A DNA stretch of 64,000 nucleotides from Thermacetogenium sp. UBA4966 (lineage in GTDB: Bacteria > Bacillota > DSM-12270 > Thermacetogeniales > Thermacetogeniaceae), in contig DHAA01000113.1 in the NCBI GenBank assembly GCA_002397275.1, positions 1,798 to 65,797 on the forward strand. The letters run 5' to 3'. Under the pieces are notes generated by a model. It was not told where the DNA came from and made no database searches. It was given only the letters and a program-made list of their open reading frames with translations. The translations under genes were made by a program, and so were the position numbers. Position 1 is the stretch's first letter. Every line of letters starts with the position of its first letter. Of the stretch, positions 1 to 8,097 are shown piece by piece.

Positions 1-2
1 TT

Positions 3-203
3 AAAAAACGATGTACTAGTAAATTAGGATTGCTTAGCGTGCATAAACGGTTACAGATGATGTTTGGTTCAGATTATAGTTTGGATATACGAAGTAACGT
101 CGGAGAAGGAACGAGTGTGAAATTTTTTATTCCTTATGTTTCGGATCCCTATTTTTATCGTCAGAAGGGAAGGCTGCATAATGGTGAAAACAATTTTAGT
201 TGA
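3..203 (+). CDS. Sensor histidine kinase, C-terminal fragment (cut by window edge)
   Basis: This is the last 66 codons of a protein that begins before the window; the frame is open from base 3 to the TGA at 201-203. The translation holds GLLSVHKRLQMMFG followed by NVGEGTSVKFFIPY, which matches the last part of a HATPase_c ATP-binding domain of the LytS/YesM type: the G2-like GLL..V..RL helix and the closing G.GT.V...IP strand. In that family the kinase usually works with an AraC-type response regulator, and here its end overlaps the start of an AraC-type gene by 23 bases. The input domain lies outside the window, so the signal cannot be guessed. Confidence 0.7.
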   Translation, partial: KKRCTSKLGLLSVHKRLQMMFGSDYSLDIRSNVGEGTSVKFFIPYVSDPYFYRQKGRLHNGENNFS

Positions 204-1422
204 ATACGAGGGGTTGCGAAAGCAGCTTAATAGCATGCTTCCCTTGGTGGAGTTAGGGATTGTTTATGATTTGATATACGGCAATATCGCCCATAAACAG
301 GAACTTTACGAACGCTTGAGTGTATTAAATATTAATTTGATCCCCAATTGTGTTATAATTTTTGGAATAGATAATTTTACAGTAAAAACGAAAAACATGA
401 ATGAGATCCGTAAGCAGATTTTCAGAAAAAACATATATGAAACAATGTTAACGGTCATTAAAAAGCAAAAAGGCTCGCTTTTAGTCCCTATCGGAAGGCA
501 ATTTATTAGCTTAATCCATGTACCCATGTTAAATATGGAAAAACAGTACAATTATCTATTAAATATGGTGGAGAGAGTTAGTAAAAATGTTATGCACTCA
601 ACAGGGGCTATACTTACCGCCGGAATAGGGCGTTGTTACGATGATCCTCGCTATTTGGCCTTTTCTTATCAAGAGGCCCAATATGCCAAGCGAAATAATG
701 TAATACATAACGATTCCGCTAAAATAAATCATTTTGACGACATCTCTCCTATTCCCGAAGAACATCAGTATTCTTTTGTTTCTAAGCGCGAGCTGGCGGA
801 TCATGTTAGAAATGGCGACAGATCGCGGACACAGTATACAATGAGTAAAATGCTGGATACTATATTTGAAAAAGAGGACATAACTTTTGAAAATATTAAA
901 ATAAAAGCTTTTGAAATCATAACGATAATGTGTCAAGCGGCTGCAGAAGGAGGAGTATCTCAAAAAGCTTTATCCGGCATATCGCTTGCTTTGCTTGATG
1001 AGTTGGAGCAGATGACTGAAGCAGATGAGTTGCGCTACTGGTTGGAACTAGAAGGGACTAAAGTAGCTGAGAAAGTTAAACTTGCTTGTGAAACCAGAAG
1101 CAGCGATATTGTTAAAAAGGCAGTATCCTATATTGAACAAAACTATAATAAGAATATTACATTAGAAGAAGTTTCACGGATTGTCCATTTAAGTCCTTAT
1201 TATTTCAGTAGGATTTTCAAAAAATCTAAAGGGTGCAGTTTTATTGATTTTTTGACGCTCATAAGAATACAAAATGCAAAACGCTTGCTTCAGAATACGC
1301 AATTGTCGATAAACTATATAGCAAAACAAGTCGGCTATTCTGACGGCAATTATTTTAGCCAAGTTTTTAAAAAAAGAGAAGGAGTTCAGCCAACTCAATA
1401 CAGGCGTTATGCACCCGAATAA
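181..1422 (+). CDS. AraC-family transcriptional regulator with CdaR/PucR-like middle domain
   Basis: A 413-residue regulator if it starts at the ATG at 181, which has AAGGGAAGG seven bases upstream; an earlier in-frame ATG at 136 lies inside the kinase gene. The last 100 residues form a double helix-turn-helix AraC DNA-binding domain, from NITLEEVSRIVHLSPYYFSR through SINYIAKQVGYSDGNYFSQVFKK to the closing P..YRR. The middle carries a degenerate GGDEF-like region (GIGRCYDDPRYLAFSYQEA), as in CdaR and YesN-type regulators. I see no phosphoacceptor receiver domain at the N terminus, although the gene overlaps a sensor kinase, so partner and effector stay open. The methyltransferase downstream is a plausible target. 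Confidence 0.8.
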   Translation: MVKTILVEYEGLRKQLNSMLPLVELGIVYDLIYGNIAHKQELYERLSVLNINLIPNCVIIFGIDNFTVKTKNMNEIRKQIFRKNIYETMLTVIKKQKGSLLVPIGRQFISLIHVPMLNMEKQYNYLLNMVERVSKNVMHSTGAILTAGIGRCYDDPRYLAFSYQEAQYAKRNNVIHNDSAKINHFDDISPIPEEHQYSFVSKRELADHVRNGDRSRTQYTMSKMLDTIFEKEDITFENIKIKAFEIITIMCQAAAEGGVSQKALSGISLALLDELEQMTEADELRYWLELEGTKVAEKVKLACETRSSDIVKKAVSYIEQNYNKNITLEEVSRIVHLSPYYFSRIFKKSKGCSFIDFLTLIRIQNAKRLLQNTQLSINYIAKQVGYSDGNYFSQVFKKREGVQPTQYRRYAPE

Positions 1423-1491
1423 GTTTCTTATCAATCTGTGAAGGAAAGGACGGCTTGCATGGAGAAGATAAGGTTAGCGGTAAAGAGTTAA

Positions 1492-1507
1492 CGGCATAGA
1501 TCTTGCA
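1492..1507 (+). promoter_or_regulatory. Sigma-54 (-24/-12) promoter before the MtgA-like gene
   Basis: The bases CGGCATAGATCTTGCA match the sigma-54 consensus YGGCAYR-N4-TTGCW, with the GG and GC pairs ten bases apart. It ends 58 bases before the methyltransferase ATG, which follows an AGGAGG site. I found no clear copy of the 19-bp dyad described for the other promoters of this type upstream of it. Confidence 0.65.
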
Positions 1508-1565
1508 TATATTATTGCTATTAAACACCATTATATGTCTATTAAACATGGAGGAGGTTCAGTAA

Positions 1566-2366
1566 ATGCTTATTGTAGGAGAACTGATCAACACCAGCCG
1601 CAAGGCTATCAAGGAGGCTGTAGCCAACAAGGACGAGAACTATATCAGGGATATCGCTAAAAAACAGGCAGAAGCCGGCGCCCATTACATCGATGTCAAC
1701 TGCGGTACCATGGTTGATAACGAACCGGAGGTTATGGAATGGCTGGTTAAGCTGGTCAAAGATGTAGTAGATGTTCCGTTATGTATTGACAGTCCTAATC
1801 CTCTGGCCCTGGCTGCAGGATTGGAGTTGGCAGATAATGGTCAGCCGATGATCAATTCCATTACCGCAGAGAAAGAGCGCTACAGCACTATCCTGCCGCT
1901 TGTGTTGAAATATAAGGCTAAAGTGGTGGCTCTCTGTATGGATGATACCGGAATGCCGGATACCGCTGAGCAGCGCATTGCTATTGTCAGGAAGCTGGTT
2001 GCGGATCTCACTGCAGCAGGGGCGCCTGAAGATGATATCTACTTCGATCCCCTGGTAAAACCGGTGAGCACCAGCGATCAGGCGGGGATGGAGGTTCTGG
2101 AGACACTTCGCTTTATCAAGGACGAGTATCCTAATGTCCATATTATCTGCGGTTTGAGCAATATTGGTTTCGGGTTGCCCAATCGCAAGACCCTTAATCA
2201 GGTCTTTATGATCCAGACGATGACCGCGGGGATGGACTCCTACATTCTCGATCCTCTGGATAAAACCATGATGGGCTTCCTCTATGCTTCCATGGCTTTG
2301 CTGGGGAAGGACCCTTATTGTGTCAATTACCTCAAGGCTCACCGCCGGGGGCTGTTTCAGGGCTAG
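1566..2366 (+). CDS. mtgA: Methyltetrahydrofolate:corrinoid methyltransferase (MtgA/AcsE family)
   Basis: A 266-residue pterin-binding TIM-barrel enzyme of the AcsE/MtgA/MtvA family. It moves a methyl group between a methylated corrinoid protein and tetrahydrofolate in the cytoplasm, joining quaternary-amine demethylation to the Wood-Ljungdahl methyl branch. Visible family motifs are IDVNCG (residues 42-47), CIDSPNP (73-79), MINSIT (95-100), DPLVKPVS (161-168) and GLSNIGFGLP (196-205). The length is normal and AGGAGG lies before the ATG. It is the only such gene in the window and probably serves all three MttB paralogues and the corrinoid protein at 25704. The symbol follows the glycine betaine system of Desulfitobacterium; the actual methyl donor is inferred. 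Confidence 0.9.
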   Translation: MLIVGELINTSRKAIKEAVANKDENYIRDIAKKQAEAGAHYIDVNCGTMVDNEPEVMEWLVKLVKDVVDVPLCIDSPNPLALAAGLELADNGQPMINSITAEKERYSTILPLVLKYKAKVVALCMDDTGMPDTAEQRIAIVRKLVADLTAAGAPEDDIYFDPLVKPVSTSDQAGMEVLETLRFIKDEYPNVHIICGLSNIGFGLPNRKTLNQVFMIQTMTAGMDSYILDPLDKTMMGFLYASMALLGKDPYCVNYLKAHRRGLFQG

Positions 2367-2397
2367 CTATTAAGGGATAAAAACTTAGTTCTGCTTA

Positions 2398-2460
2398 GAG
2401 ACATGAGAGATAAGGGAGCAGAGGCGCAAAATTTTTTGTGTTCTGTTTCCTTATTGTTTT
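2398..2460 (+). promoter_or_regulatory. HutP-like leader: four NAG triplets spaced by 4 nt overlapping a terminator hairpin
   Basis: Four triplets sit in exact seven-base phase: GAG (2398), GAG (2405), AAG (2412) and CAG (2419). The last two lie in the 5' arm of a long hairpin at 2412-2453, about 19 pairs including G-T pairs with one bulged base, followed by the T-rich TTATTGTTTTT. B. subtilis HutP, with histidine and Mg, binds UAG/NAG triplets separated by four bases and thereby disrupts a terminator. The layout here is the same, but it stands between the mtgA-like gene and mttB rather than before hutH. HutP control is an inference; no hutP gene is in the window. Confidence 0.55.
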
Positions 2461-2483
2461 TGCGGCAGTCGTTTTTTGCGGAG

Positions 2484-2519
2484 GCGCATGATAATTATGC
2501 ACGCAAAAAATATATGCGC
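2484..2519 (+). promoter_or_regulatory. Two overlapping 19-bp dyads, candidate activator sites before mttB-1
   Basis: GCGCATG-ATAAT-TATGCAC (2484-2502) and ACGCAAA-AAATA-TATGCGC (2501-2519) share a two-base overlap and the 7-5-7 layout RCGCAWA-N5-TWTGCGY. The same dyad occurs near sigma-54 promoters before mttB-2, mttB-3 and the corrinoid gene. A weaker -24/-12 candidate, AGGCATCGGCCCGGCC at 2529-2544, follows 10 bases later with correct GG-N10-GC spacing but a poor -12 element. Confidence 0.5.
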
Positions 2520-2624
2520 GGCGCGGAGAGGCATCGGCCCGGCCGTCGGCATCGCGGCGCTAAATGTAAGGCGCATGGTTTTCGCGGCGGAATCAAATGC
2601 TAATAAGAAGCAGGAGGATTATTG

Positions 2625-4049
2625 ATGGAAACAAACTTTGAAAGGTTCTGCCCCTTAAGTGAGAGCGATTTGGAAAAGATTCACTCTAAAACAGTGGACA
2701 TTTTGACTAATACCGGAATGCGGGTGGAGTCGGAGAGCGCCAGGAAGATTTTTCACGACCACGGTTTGCGGGTCGACGGCCAGACTGTGTATTTTACGGA
2801 AAGCGCGATTAACGAGGCTGTGGAGAAGGCGCCGCAGTGTTTTACGATAATCGCCAGGAACCCCCGGCACAATCTGGAGGTTGGCGGGGACAAATTTGCT
2901 TTTGGGCCGAGCGGAATCTCCCCCTTTTTTATGGAACCGAGCGGTGTGCAGAGGGCCGCGACAAAGGCCGACTGTATTGATTATTTGAAGCTGGCGCAGT
3001 CCTGCGACCTGATCGCTTTTAACCGGCAGGCGGTTTTAGCGTCGGATGTGCCTCAGGAAGACAATCATTTTTGGCATCTCTTGGCTGAGATCAAGTATAC
3101 TGATAAGCCCTGCCAGATCTACGACGAGAATTCCCTGCGCCTGGCTTGCATGGCCTTCGGCATTACTCCGCAAAGGATGAAGGAAGACGCGCAAAAGGGA
3201 ATTCACTATGCGCTGGGCGGGATTAATCCTGTTTCACCCTTATTTCTGACAGCGGACCAGAGCGACCGCCTGCTCCTGCTGGCGGAACACGGGATACCTG
3301 TTGTTGTCGCCGCCATGCCGGCCGCCGGCATGTCCGCTCCCTGCACCCTGCCCGGATTGTTAATCGCTCAGAACTGCGAGAACCTGGGAACTATTGTGCT
3401 CAGTCAGTTGAGCAGGCCCGGGGCCCCGGTTATTTACGGCGCCATAGGTACTGTTACCCATATGAAAACCGGCGGCGCCCCGATCGGCGCTCCGGAGACG
3501 CGTATTATAGAGCGGGCCTCCGCTCAGATAGCAAGATATTACCGGCTTCCCTCCAGGGGTGATTGCGGCCTGACCGATTCCCTGGATACAGATTTTCAGG
3601 CCGGAGCGGAATCAGCACTGCAGTTTTATAATACTGTGAACAGCGGGCTTAACCTGCTCCCGGGGATCGGGGAGCTGGGAAGCTGGCTGCATGCCTCCCT
3701 GGAAAAGTTTGTTCTGGATTGCGAGATCGCCGGTTATGTGCAGAGAATGTGCAGACCGCTGGAGTTCACAGAAGAGAACATGGCCGCGGACCTGATCAAA
3801 AAAGTTGGAACCGCCGGCTCCTATATCAGCGAGATGCATACTTTTAAGCATTTCAGGGATGAATTCTATGAGCCATCTGTTTTCCAAAGGACCGTTTATG
3901 ACAGGTGGGAACAGGAGGGCAGAATAGATTTAAAGGAAAGAGCGAGGAAAAAGGCGCGGGAGCTGCTGGAGAATTATGAAAAGCCGGACATCGATCCGCA
4001 GCTGGAAAAAGATCTGGAGAAGTTTGTGGAGAGGCGTTTGGGAGATTGA
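2625..4049 (+). CDS. Non-pyrrolysine MttB-family quaternary amine methyltransferase, paralogue 1
   Basis: A 474-residue member of the trimethylamine methyltransferase (MttB/COG5598) superfamily. Its frame has no internal amber codon, so like MtgB, MtpB and MtcB it should demethylate a quaternary amine rather than trimethylamine, passing the methyl to a corrinoid protein. Features include the N-terminal HSKTVDILTNTGMRVE helix, GGINPVSPLF, and GAPVIYGAIG in the barrel core. The start is the ATG at 2625, seven bases after AGGAGG; the TTG just before it is unlikely. It stands alone between mtgA and hutH, behind a HutP-like leader and the dyads, so its substrate may be linked to histidine. The substrate itself cannot be read from sequence. 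Confidence 0.88.
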   Translation: METNFERFCPLSESDLEKIHSKTVDILTNTGMRVESESARKIFHDHGLRVDGQTVYFTESAINEAVEKAPQCFTIIARNPRHNLEVGGDKFAFGPSGISPFFMEPSGVQRAATKADCIDYLKLAQSCDLIAFNRQAVLASDVPQEDNHFWHLLAEIKYTDKPCQIYDENSLRLACMAFGITPQRMKEDAQKGIHYALGGINPVSPLFLTADQSDRLLLLAEHGIPVVVAAMPAAGMSAPCTLPGLLIAQNCENLGTIVLSQLSRPGAPVIYGAIGTVTHMKTGGAPIGAPETRIIERASAQIARYYRLPSRGDCGLTDSLDTDFQAGAESALQFYNTVNSGLNLLPGIGELGSWLHASLEKFVLDCEIAGYVQRMCRPLEFTEENMAADLIKKVGTAGSYISEMHTFKHFRDEFYEPSVFQRTVYDRWEQEGRIDLKERARKKARELLENYEKPDIDPQLEKDLEKFVERRLGD

Positions 4050-4060
4050 TCATTTAGTGG

Positions 4061-4089
4061 TTGAAAAAGAATCGCTGCTTTAGTATACT
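4061..4089 (+). promoter_or_regulatory. Sigma-A type promoter for the hut leader
   Basis: TTGAAA (4061-4066) and TATACT (4084-4089) are separated by 17 bases, close to the vegetative consensus. Transcription would start near 4096, just before the two tandem attenuator units that precede hutH. Confidence 0.6.
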
Positions 4090-4104
4090 GTAGCTAGAGA
4101 CTCA

Positions 4105-4166
4105 TAGTTATGAGACATGAGGGAGTAAGCGCAGATGGTTTGCGGCGTGTATTCCCTTTTTGTTTT
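4105..4166 (+). promoter_or_regulatory. HutP-like attenuator unit 1 in the hut leader
   Basis: TAG (4105), GAG (4112) and GAG (4119) are each separated by exactly four bases. The last overlaps the start of a hairpin that runs from GGGAGTA (4121) to TATTCCC (4150-4156), with an inner CGCA/TGCG stem, and ends in TTTTTGTTTT. This is a binding site plus intrinsic terminator, as expected of histidine-dependent antitermination. Confidence 0.6.
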
Positions 4167-4177
4167 GCGGCTGCTCA

Positions 4178-4240
4178 CAGTCATGAGTTATGAGGGAGCG
4201 GAAGGCGCGTTTTGTGCGCCTCTGCTCCCTTTTCTTTAAA
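4178..4240 (+). promoter_or_regulatory. HutP-like attenuator unit 2 in the hut leader
   Basis: CAG (4178), GAG (4185) and GAG (4192) repeat the four-base spacing. They run straight into a strong hairpin, GGGAGCGGAAGGCGC (4194-4208) against GCGCCTCTGCTCCC (4216-4229), followed by TTTTCTTT. Units 1 and 2 share the flank ATGAGGGAG and look duplicated. Two sites before a terminator parallel the two HutP sites described in B. subtilis. Confidence 0.6.
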
Positions 4241-4275
4241 ACAATATTCTTAGCACTCTTAGGAGGTTTACCGCA

Positions 4276-5829
4276 ATGATCGAAATGGAGACAGCTCTCA
4301 AGGACACAATTTTTATAGACGGCGAGCACCTGACGCTGGAACAGGTTTGCGCGGCGGCCAGGGATAAGGCCGCTGTAAAGCTGCATCTGTCGGGAAAAGA
4401 AAAGCTGCTCAGATCGAGGAAGGTTGTGGAGAAGATTATTTCCGGCGGGGATGTTGCTTATGGGATCACTACCGGTTTCGGCAAGTTCAGCGATGTCTCC
4501 ATTTCTCAGGAAGACTGTGATACGCTGCAAAGAAACATCATCATCAGCCATTCCTGCGGGGTAGGGGAACCCCTTCCCCAGGATGTTGTACGGGCGATGA
4601 TGCTGCTGCGCGCCAATTCGCTGGTCAAGGGTTACTCCGGCGTTCGGCTTGAGCTGGTGGAACTCCTGTTGAATATGCTGAACAGCGGTATTCATCCGGT
4701 GGTTCCCTGCAAGGGCTCGGTTGGCGCCAGCGGTGATCTGATCCCCCTCTCCCACATCGCTCTGTCCATGATCGGGTTGAGTGATGCCGAATATAAGGGC
4801 AGGAGAATCCCTTCCCAAGAGGCTCTGCAGAAGGCAGGGCTGAGCCCGATCTCCCTTACTGCCAAAGAGGGGCTGGCTCTGATCAACGGCACCCAGTATA
4901 TGAGCGCTCTCGGGGCTCTGGCGGTCTGCGATGCGCTGCAGCTTTTCAAGGGGGCGTCTATCGCCGCGGCCATGACCTTTGAAGCCCTGGAGGGCATAAC
5001 GGATGCCTTTGACCCCAGGGTGCATGAAGTTCGTCCTCACCAGGGGCAGAAGTTCTGCGCCCGGCTGATGCTGAGGCTTTTGCAGGGAAGCGAACTGCTG
5101 GAAAAAAAGAGGCGTAAAAGGGTTCAGGACGCCTACACCCTGAGGTGCATCCCTCAGGTGCACGGGGCTTCTCTTGATGCCCTCAATTATGTGAAAGGCG
5201 TTTTGGAAATAGAGATCAACTCCGCAACGGACAACCCGCTCATCTTCCCGGATGGGGGAGACGTGATCAGCGGAGGGAATTTTCACGGGCAGCCTTTGGC
5301 TTTAGCTCTGGACTTTCTGGCGATAGCTGTCTCCGAACTGGGCAGTATCTCTGAGCGGCGCACCGAGAGATTGGTCAACCCGTCACTTAACGGCGATCTG
5401 CCTCCCTTCCTGACCAGAAACGGGGGGCTCAACTCCGGGCTGATGCTGCTTCAGTATGCCGCGGCGGCCCTGGTTTCTGAGAATAAGGTCCTCTCTCACC
5501 CGGCCAGTGTGGATTCTATTCCCACATCGGGCAACCAGGAGGACCATGTCAGCATGGGGTCTATAGCCGCCCACAAAGTTCGAACTGTCGTGGAGAATGT
5601 TTCCTGGGTTATCGCGGCGGAGATGCTGGCCGCGGGCCGCGCCCTGGGATTCGTTTCCCATAAGGCCGGGCGGGGAACCGAAACCGCCCGCCGCTTGATT
5701 GAGGAAAGAGTCCCCTTTCAAGATGGCGACCAAATTCTATATGAGGAGCTCAATCAGGTATATGATCTGCTGCGCTCCGGGTTGATCGCGGAGGAGGTAG
5801 AAAAAGCTGTGGGGGGAAGGCTCTGTTGA
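4276..5829 (+). CDS. hutH: Histidine ammonia-lyase
   Basis: A 517-residue lyase that removes ammonia from L-histidine to give urocanate, the first step of the Hut pathway in the cytoplasm. The Ala-Ser-Gly that cyclises to the MIO cofactor is at residues 151-153 within GSVGASGDLIPLSHIA. Other catalytic signatures are AYGITTGFG, the SHSCGVG histidine, INGTQ, QDAYTLR and NQEDHVSMG, so the active site looks complete. One small departure is RCIPQVHGA, where RCQPQV is common. AGGAGG precedes the ATG. It heads the hut operon behind two tandem attenuators. A homologous enzyme, ergothionase, releases trimethylamine from ergothioneine, so a methylated histidine as alternative substrate cannot be excluded. 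Confidence 0.93.
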   Translation: MIEMETALKDTIFIDGEHLTLEQVCAAARDKAAVKLHLSGKEKLLRSRKVVEKIISGGDVAYGITTGFGKFSDVSISQEDCDTLQRNIIISHSCGVGEPLPQDVVRAMMLLRANSLVKGYSGVRLELVELLLNMLNSGIHPVVPCKGSVGASGDLIPLSHIALSMIGLSDAEYKGRRIPSQEALQKAGLSPISLTAKEGLALINGTQYMSALGALAVCDALQLFKGASIAAAMTFEALEGITDAFDPRVHEVRPHQGQKFCARLMLRLLQGSELLEKKRRKRVQDAYTLRCIPQVHGASLDALNYVKGVLEIEINSATDNPLIFPDGGDVISGGNFHGQPLALALDFLAIAVSELGSISERRTERLVNPSLNGDLPPFLTRNGGLNSGLMLLQYAAAALVSENKVLSHPASVDSIPTSGNQEDHVSMGSIAAHKVRTVVENVSWVIAAEMLAAGRALGFVSHKAGRGTETARRLIEERVPFQDGDQILYEELNQVYDLLRSGLIAEEVEKAVGGRLC

Positions 5830-5909
5830 ACTGCCCGGCCTGCGGCGCCAGAATTTCCGCAGCAGTGAATCAGGTTTGCATGTGTGTTTTAGTGAAGGGA
5901 GTTTTATAG
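5826..5909 (+). CDS. Possible 27-residue Cys-rich micro-ORF between hutH and hutI
   Basis: A short frame fits the gap exactly. It begins at a TTG that overlaps the hutH stop (TTGA) and ends in a TAG that touches the hutI ATG. It encodes LNCPACGARI at the start (first residue read as Met) and CMCVL later, giving a CPxC pair and a CxC pair. The GGGGGGAAGG just upstream could be a ribosome binding site. It may only couple translation of hutI to hutH. The exact fit is suggestive, but protein production is unproven. Confidence 0.25.
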   Translation: MNCPACGARISAAVNQVCMCVLVKGVL

Positions 5910-7190
5910 ATGGCAAAAAAAATTGAGGCCGATTTTCTACTAATAAACGCCGGGCAGCTAATTACCGCGGGGGGGAATTCCGATCACCCCAAGCGAGGCG
6001 ATCAGCTGGCGGAGATCGGATTGATCAACGATGGCGCCGTCGCGGCCAGGGATGGCGTGATCGTCGCTGTGGGACCCACATCAGACCTTCGGCAAAGTGT
6101 GGAGCTGATGGAGGGCGCGCTGCTCATCCGTGCCCGGGGGAAAGTAGTTTTGCCCGGTCTGGTGGACCCTCACACTCACCTTGTCTTTGCCGGTTCCCGG
6201 GAGCATGAACTGGAAATGAAGATCCAGGGGGCGTCCTATCTGGAGATCCTGGCCCGCGGCGGGGGGATCCTGGACACTGTACGCTCTACCAGAGCTGCCG
6301 AACATGAAGAACTGATCAGGATCGGGCGCGAATACCTGGACGAGATGCTGGCCCAGGGGACCACAACTATAGAAGCTAAAAGCGGCTACGGCCTGACCCT
6401 GCGTGACGAGGTGAAGATGCTGGATGTGATCAGGGCCCTGCAAGAGACGCACCCTGTGGACATCCAGCCCACCTTTCTGGGAGCGCATGCCGTTCCGGAG
6501 GAATATAAAGAGGACGCCGATGGTTTTGTAGAACTGGTTGCGCGGGAGATGCTTCCGGCCGTTTCCTCTCTAGGCCTGGCCAGGTTCTGCGACGTTTTCT
6601 GTGAAGAGGGGGTTTTTTCGGTGGCTCAAACCCGCAGGATCCTCACAGAGGCAAAAAGGCTTGGCTTTGAACTGAAGATCCATGCGGATGAGATGGCCCC
6701 CCTGGGAGGGGCGGAACTGGCCGCTGAACTGGGCGCCACCTCTGCCGATCACCTGATGATGATTTCAGATAAGGGGATCGAGATGCTGGCTGCCTCCGAT
6801 ACTATCGCCGTGCTTTTGCCTGCTACGACCTTCTGTGTGATGGGCGAGCGCTATGCCCCGGCCCGGGAGATGATTGAAAAGGGAGTGGCCGTGGCCTTAT
6901 CCACTGATTTCAACCCGGGGAGCAGCCCGGTCAACTCATTGCAGATCGTGATGGGGATCGCCTGCCGCTGCCTGAAAATGACCCCGGCGGAGGTTATCTC
7001 CGCGGTGACGATCAATGCCGCTCATGCCATGGGGAGCGCCGCCAGTGTGGGGAGCATTGAGGTGGGCAAAAAGGCTGATCTGGTTATTTTTGATGCGTAT
7101 GATTACAGATATTTGATGTACCGCTTCGGAACGAACCTTGTTGATCAAGTAGTTAAATGCGGACGAATAGTAGCAGGAGGGCAGTGCTGA
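5910..7190 (+). CDS. hutI: Imidazolonepropionase
   Basis: A 426-residue amidohydrolase-superfamily enzyme that opens imidazolone-5-propionate to N-formimino-L-glutamate, the third Hut step. The metal-binding HxH is in DPHTHLVFAG (His88 and His90); further ligands lie in KIHADEMAPLGGAELA, the SADHL segment and STDFNPGS. RGGGI and the long N-terminal beta-sandwich are also typical, and the length is normal. The ATG follows GGGAG and directly abuts the micro-ORF stop. Its TGA overlaps the ftcD ATG, so the two are translationally coupled. Confidence 0.95.
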   Translation: MAKKIEADFLLINAGQLITAGGNSDHPKRGDQLAEIGLINDGAVAARDGVIVAVGPTSDLRQSVELMEGALLIRARGKVVLPGLVDPHTHLVFAGSREHELEMKIQGASYLEILARGGGILDTVRSTRAAEHEELIRIGREYLDEMLAQGTTTIEAKSGYGLTLRDEVKMLDVIRALQETHPVDIQPTFLGAHAVPEEYKEDADGFVELVAREMLPAVSSLGLARFCDVFCEEGVFSVAQTRRILTEAKRLGFELKIHADEMAPLGGAELAAELGATSADHLMMISDKGIEMLAASDTIAVLLPATTFCVMGERYAPAREMIEKGVAVALSTDFNPGSSPVNSLQIVMGIACRCLKMTPAEVISAVTINAAHAMGSAASVGSIEVGKKADLVIFDAYDYRYLMYRFGTNLVDQVVKCGRIVAGGQC

Positions 7191-8077
7191 TGAAAATTGT
7201 GGAATGTGTGCCTAATTTCAGCGAGGGGCGCCGCAGGGATGTGGTGGAACAGATTTTGGACGCCATTCGCCGCACGGCGGGAGTTAAACTCCTGGATTCG
7301 TCGTCAGATGCCAGTCATAACCGGACGGTGGCCACCTTTGTCGGGGACCCGCAAGGGGTAAAAGAGGCAGCCCTGGCGGCCGCGGAAATGGCGGCGTCTT
7401 TGATCGATATGGAGAAGCATCATGGAGAGCACCCCCGCATCGGCGCCGCGGATGTGATCCCCCTTATTCCGATCAGCGGCGTGACCATGGATGAATGCGT
7501 AGAGCTCGCCCGGGAACTGGGGCAGGAGATCGGGGAGAAGCTGTCTATTCCCGTTTTTCTCTATGAAGAGGCAGCGGCAAAGCCTGAACGCAGGAACCTG
7601 GCCGCGGTGCGCCGCGGTGAATATGAAGGCCTCAAAGATGCGATCAGCCTGCCGGAGAGGCGCCCGGACTTTGGACCCGCGCGTATGCACCCCAGGGCAG
7701 GCGCCGCGGCGGTAGGAGCGCGGCATCCCTTGGTGGCTTATAACATCAATCTGAACACAGGTGATCTGCGGGTGGCCAAAGCGATAGCCAAAAGCATCAG
7801 GGGGAGCAGCGGCGGTTATCCCAGCATCAAGGCCCTGGGCGTTCTCATTGAGGAAACAGGCGCGGCCCAGGTAACGATCAATGTCTGCAACTTCAGGGAT
7901 GTTTCCCTGCCCAGGGTTTTCGAAACGGTGAAAAGCGAGGCCGAGCGTTATGGCGTGAGCATCAAAAGCAGCGAGATCGTGGGGCTGACCCCTATGGAAG
8001 CCCTGCTGGATGCGGCTGTCTTTTACCTGCGGCTCGACGGCTTCCAGCCGGATCAGGTATTGGAGAAGAGACTGTGA
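7190..8077 (+). CDS. ftcD: Glutamate formimidoyltransferase
   Basis: A 295-residue protein starting at the ATG that overlaps the hutI stop (ATGA), with AGGAGGG upstream. It transfers the formimino group of formiminoglutamate to tetrahydrofolate, releasing glutamate. Family signatures are KIVECVPNFSEGRR at the N terminus, the DSSSDASHNR segment, MEKHHGEHPRIGAADVIP with the catalytic His, and NINLNTGDLRVAKAIAK. Only the transferase domain is present; the cyclodeaminase is the separate next gene, as is usual in Bacillota. Glutamate made here can enter the glutamate mutase route encoded from 26390. Confidence 0.95.
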   Translation: MKIVECVPNFSEGRRRDVVEQILDAIRRTAGVKLLDSSSDASHNRTVATFVGDPQGVKEAALAAAEMAASLIDMEKHHGEHPRIGAADVIPLIPISGVTMDECVELARELGQEIGEKLSIPVFLYEEAAAKPERRNLAAVRRGEYEGLKDAISLPERRPDFGPARMHPRAGAAAVGARHPLVAYNINLNTGDLRVAKAIAKSIRGSSGGYPSIKALGVLIEETGAAQVTINVCNFRDVSLPRVFETVKSEAERYGVSIKSSEIVGLTPMEALLDAAVFYLRLDGFQPDQVLEKRL

Positions 8078-8097
8078 GTACTGAGGAGGTTCCGGTA

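Noticed and set aside
2403..2603. A 66-codon plus-strand frame between mtgA and mttB-1
   Set aside because: It begins inside the NAG-triplet leader and runs through the hairpin and the dyads. It has no ribosome site and its composition is odd, so it is read as non-coding.
2625..4049. Pyrrolysine (amber read-through) in the MttB-like genes
   Set aside because: All three mttB frames are full length with no internal TAG, so they belong to the non-pyrrolysine group.
4202..4219. A GG-N10-GC match resembling a sigma-54 promoter before hutH
   Set aside because: It lies inside the arms of the second terminator hairpin and has a poor -12 element; the sigma-A promoter at 4061 explains the transcript better.
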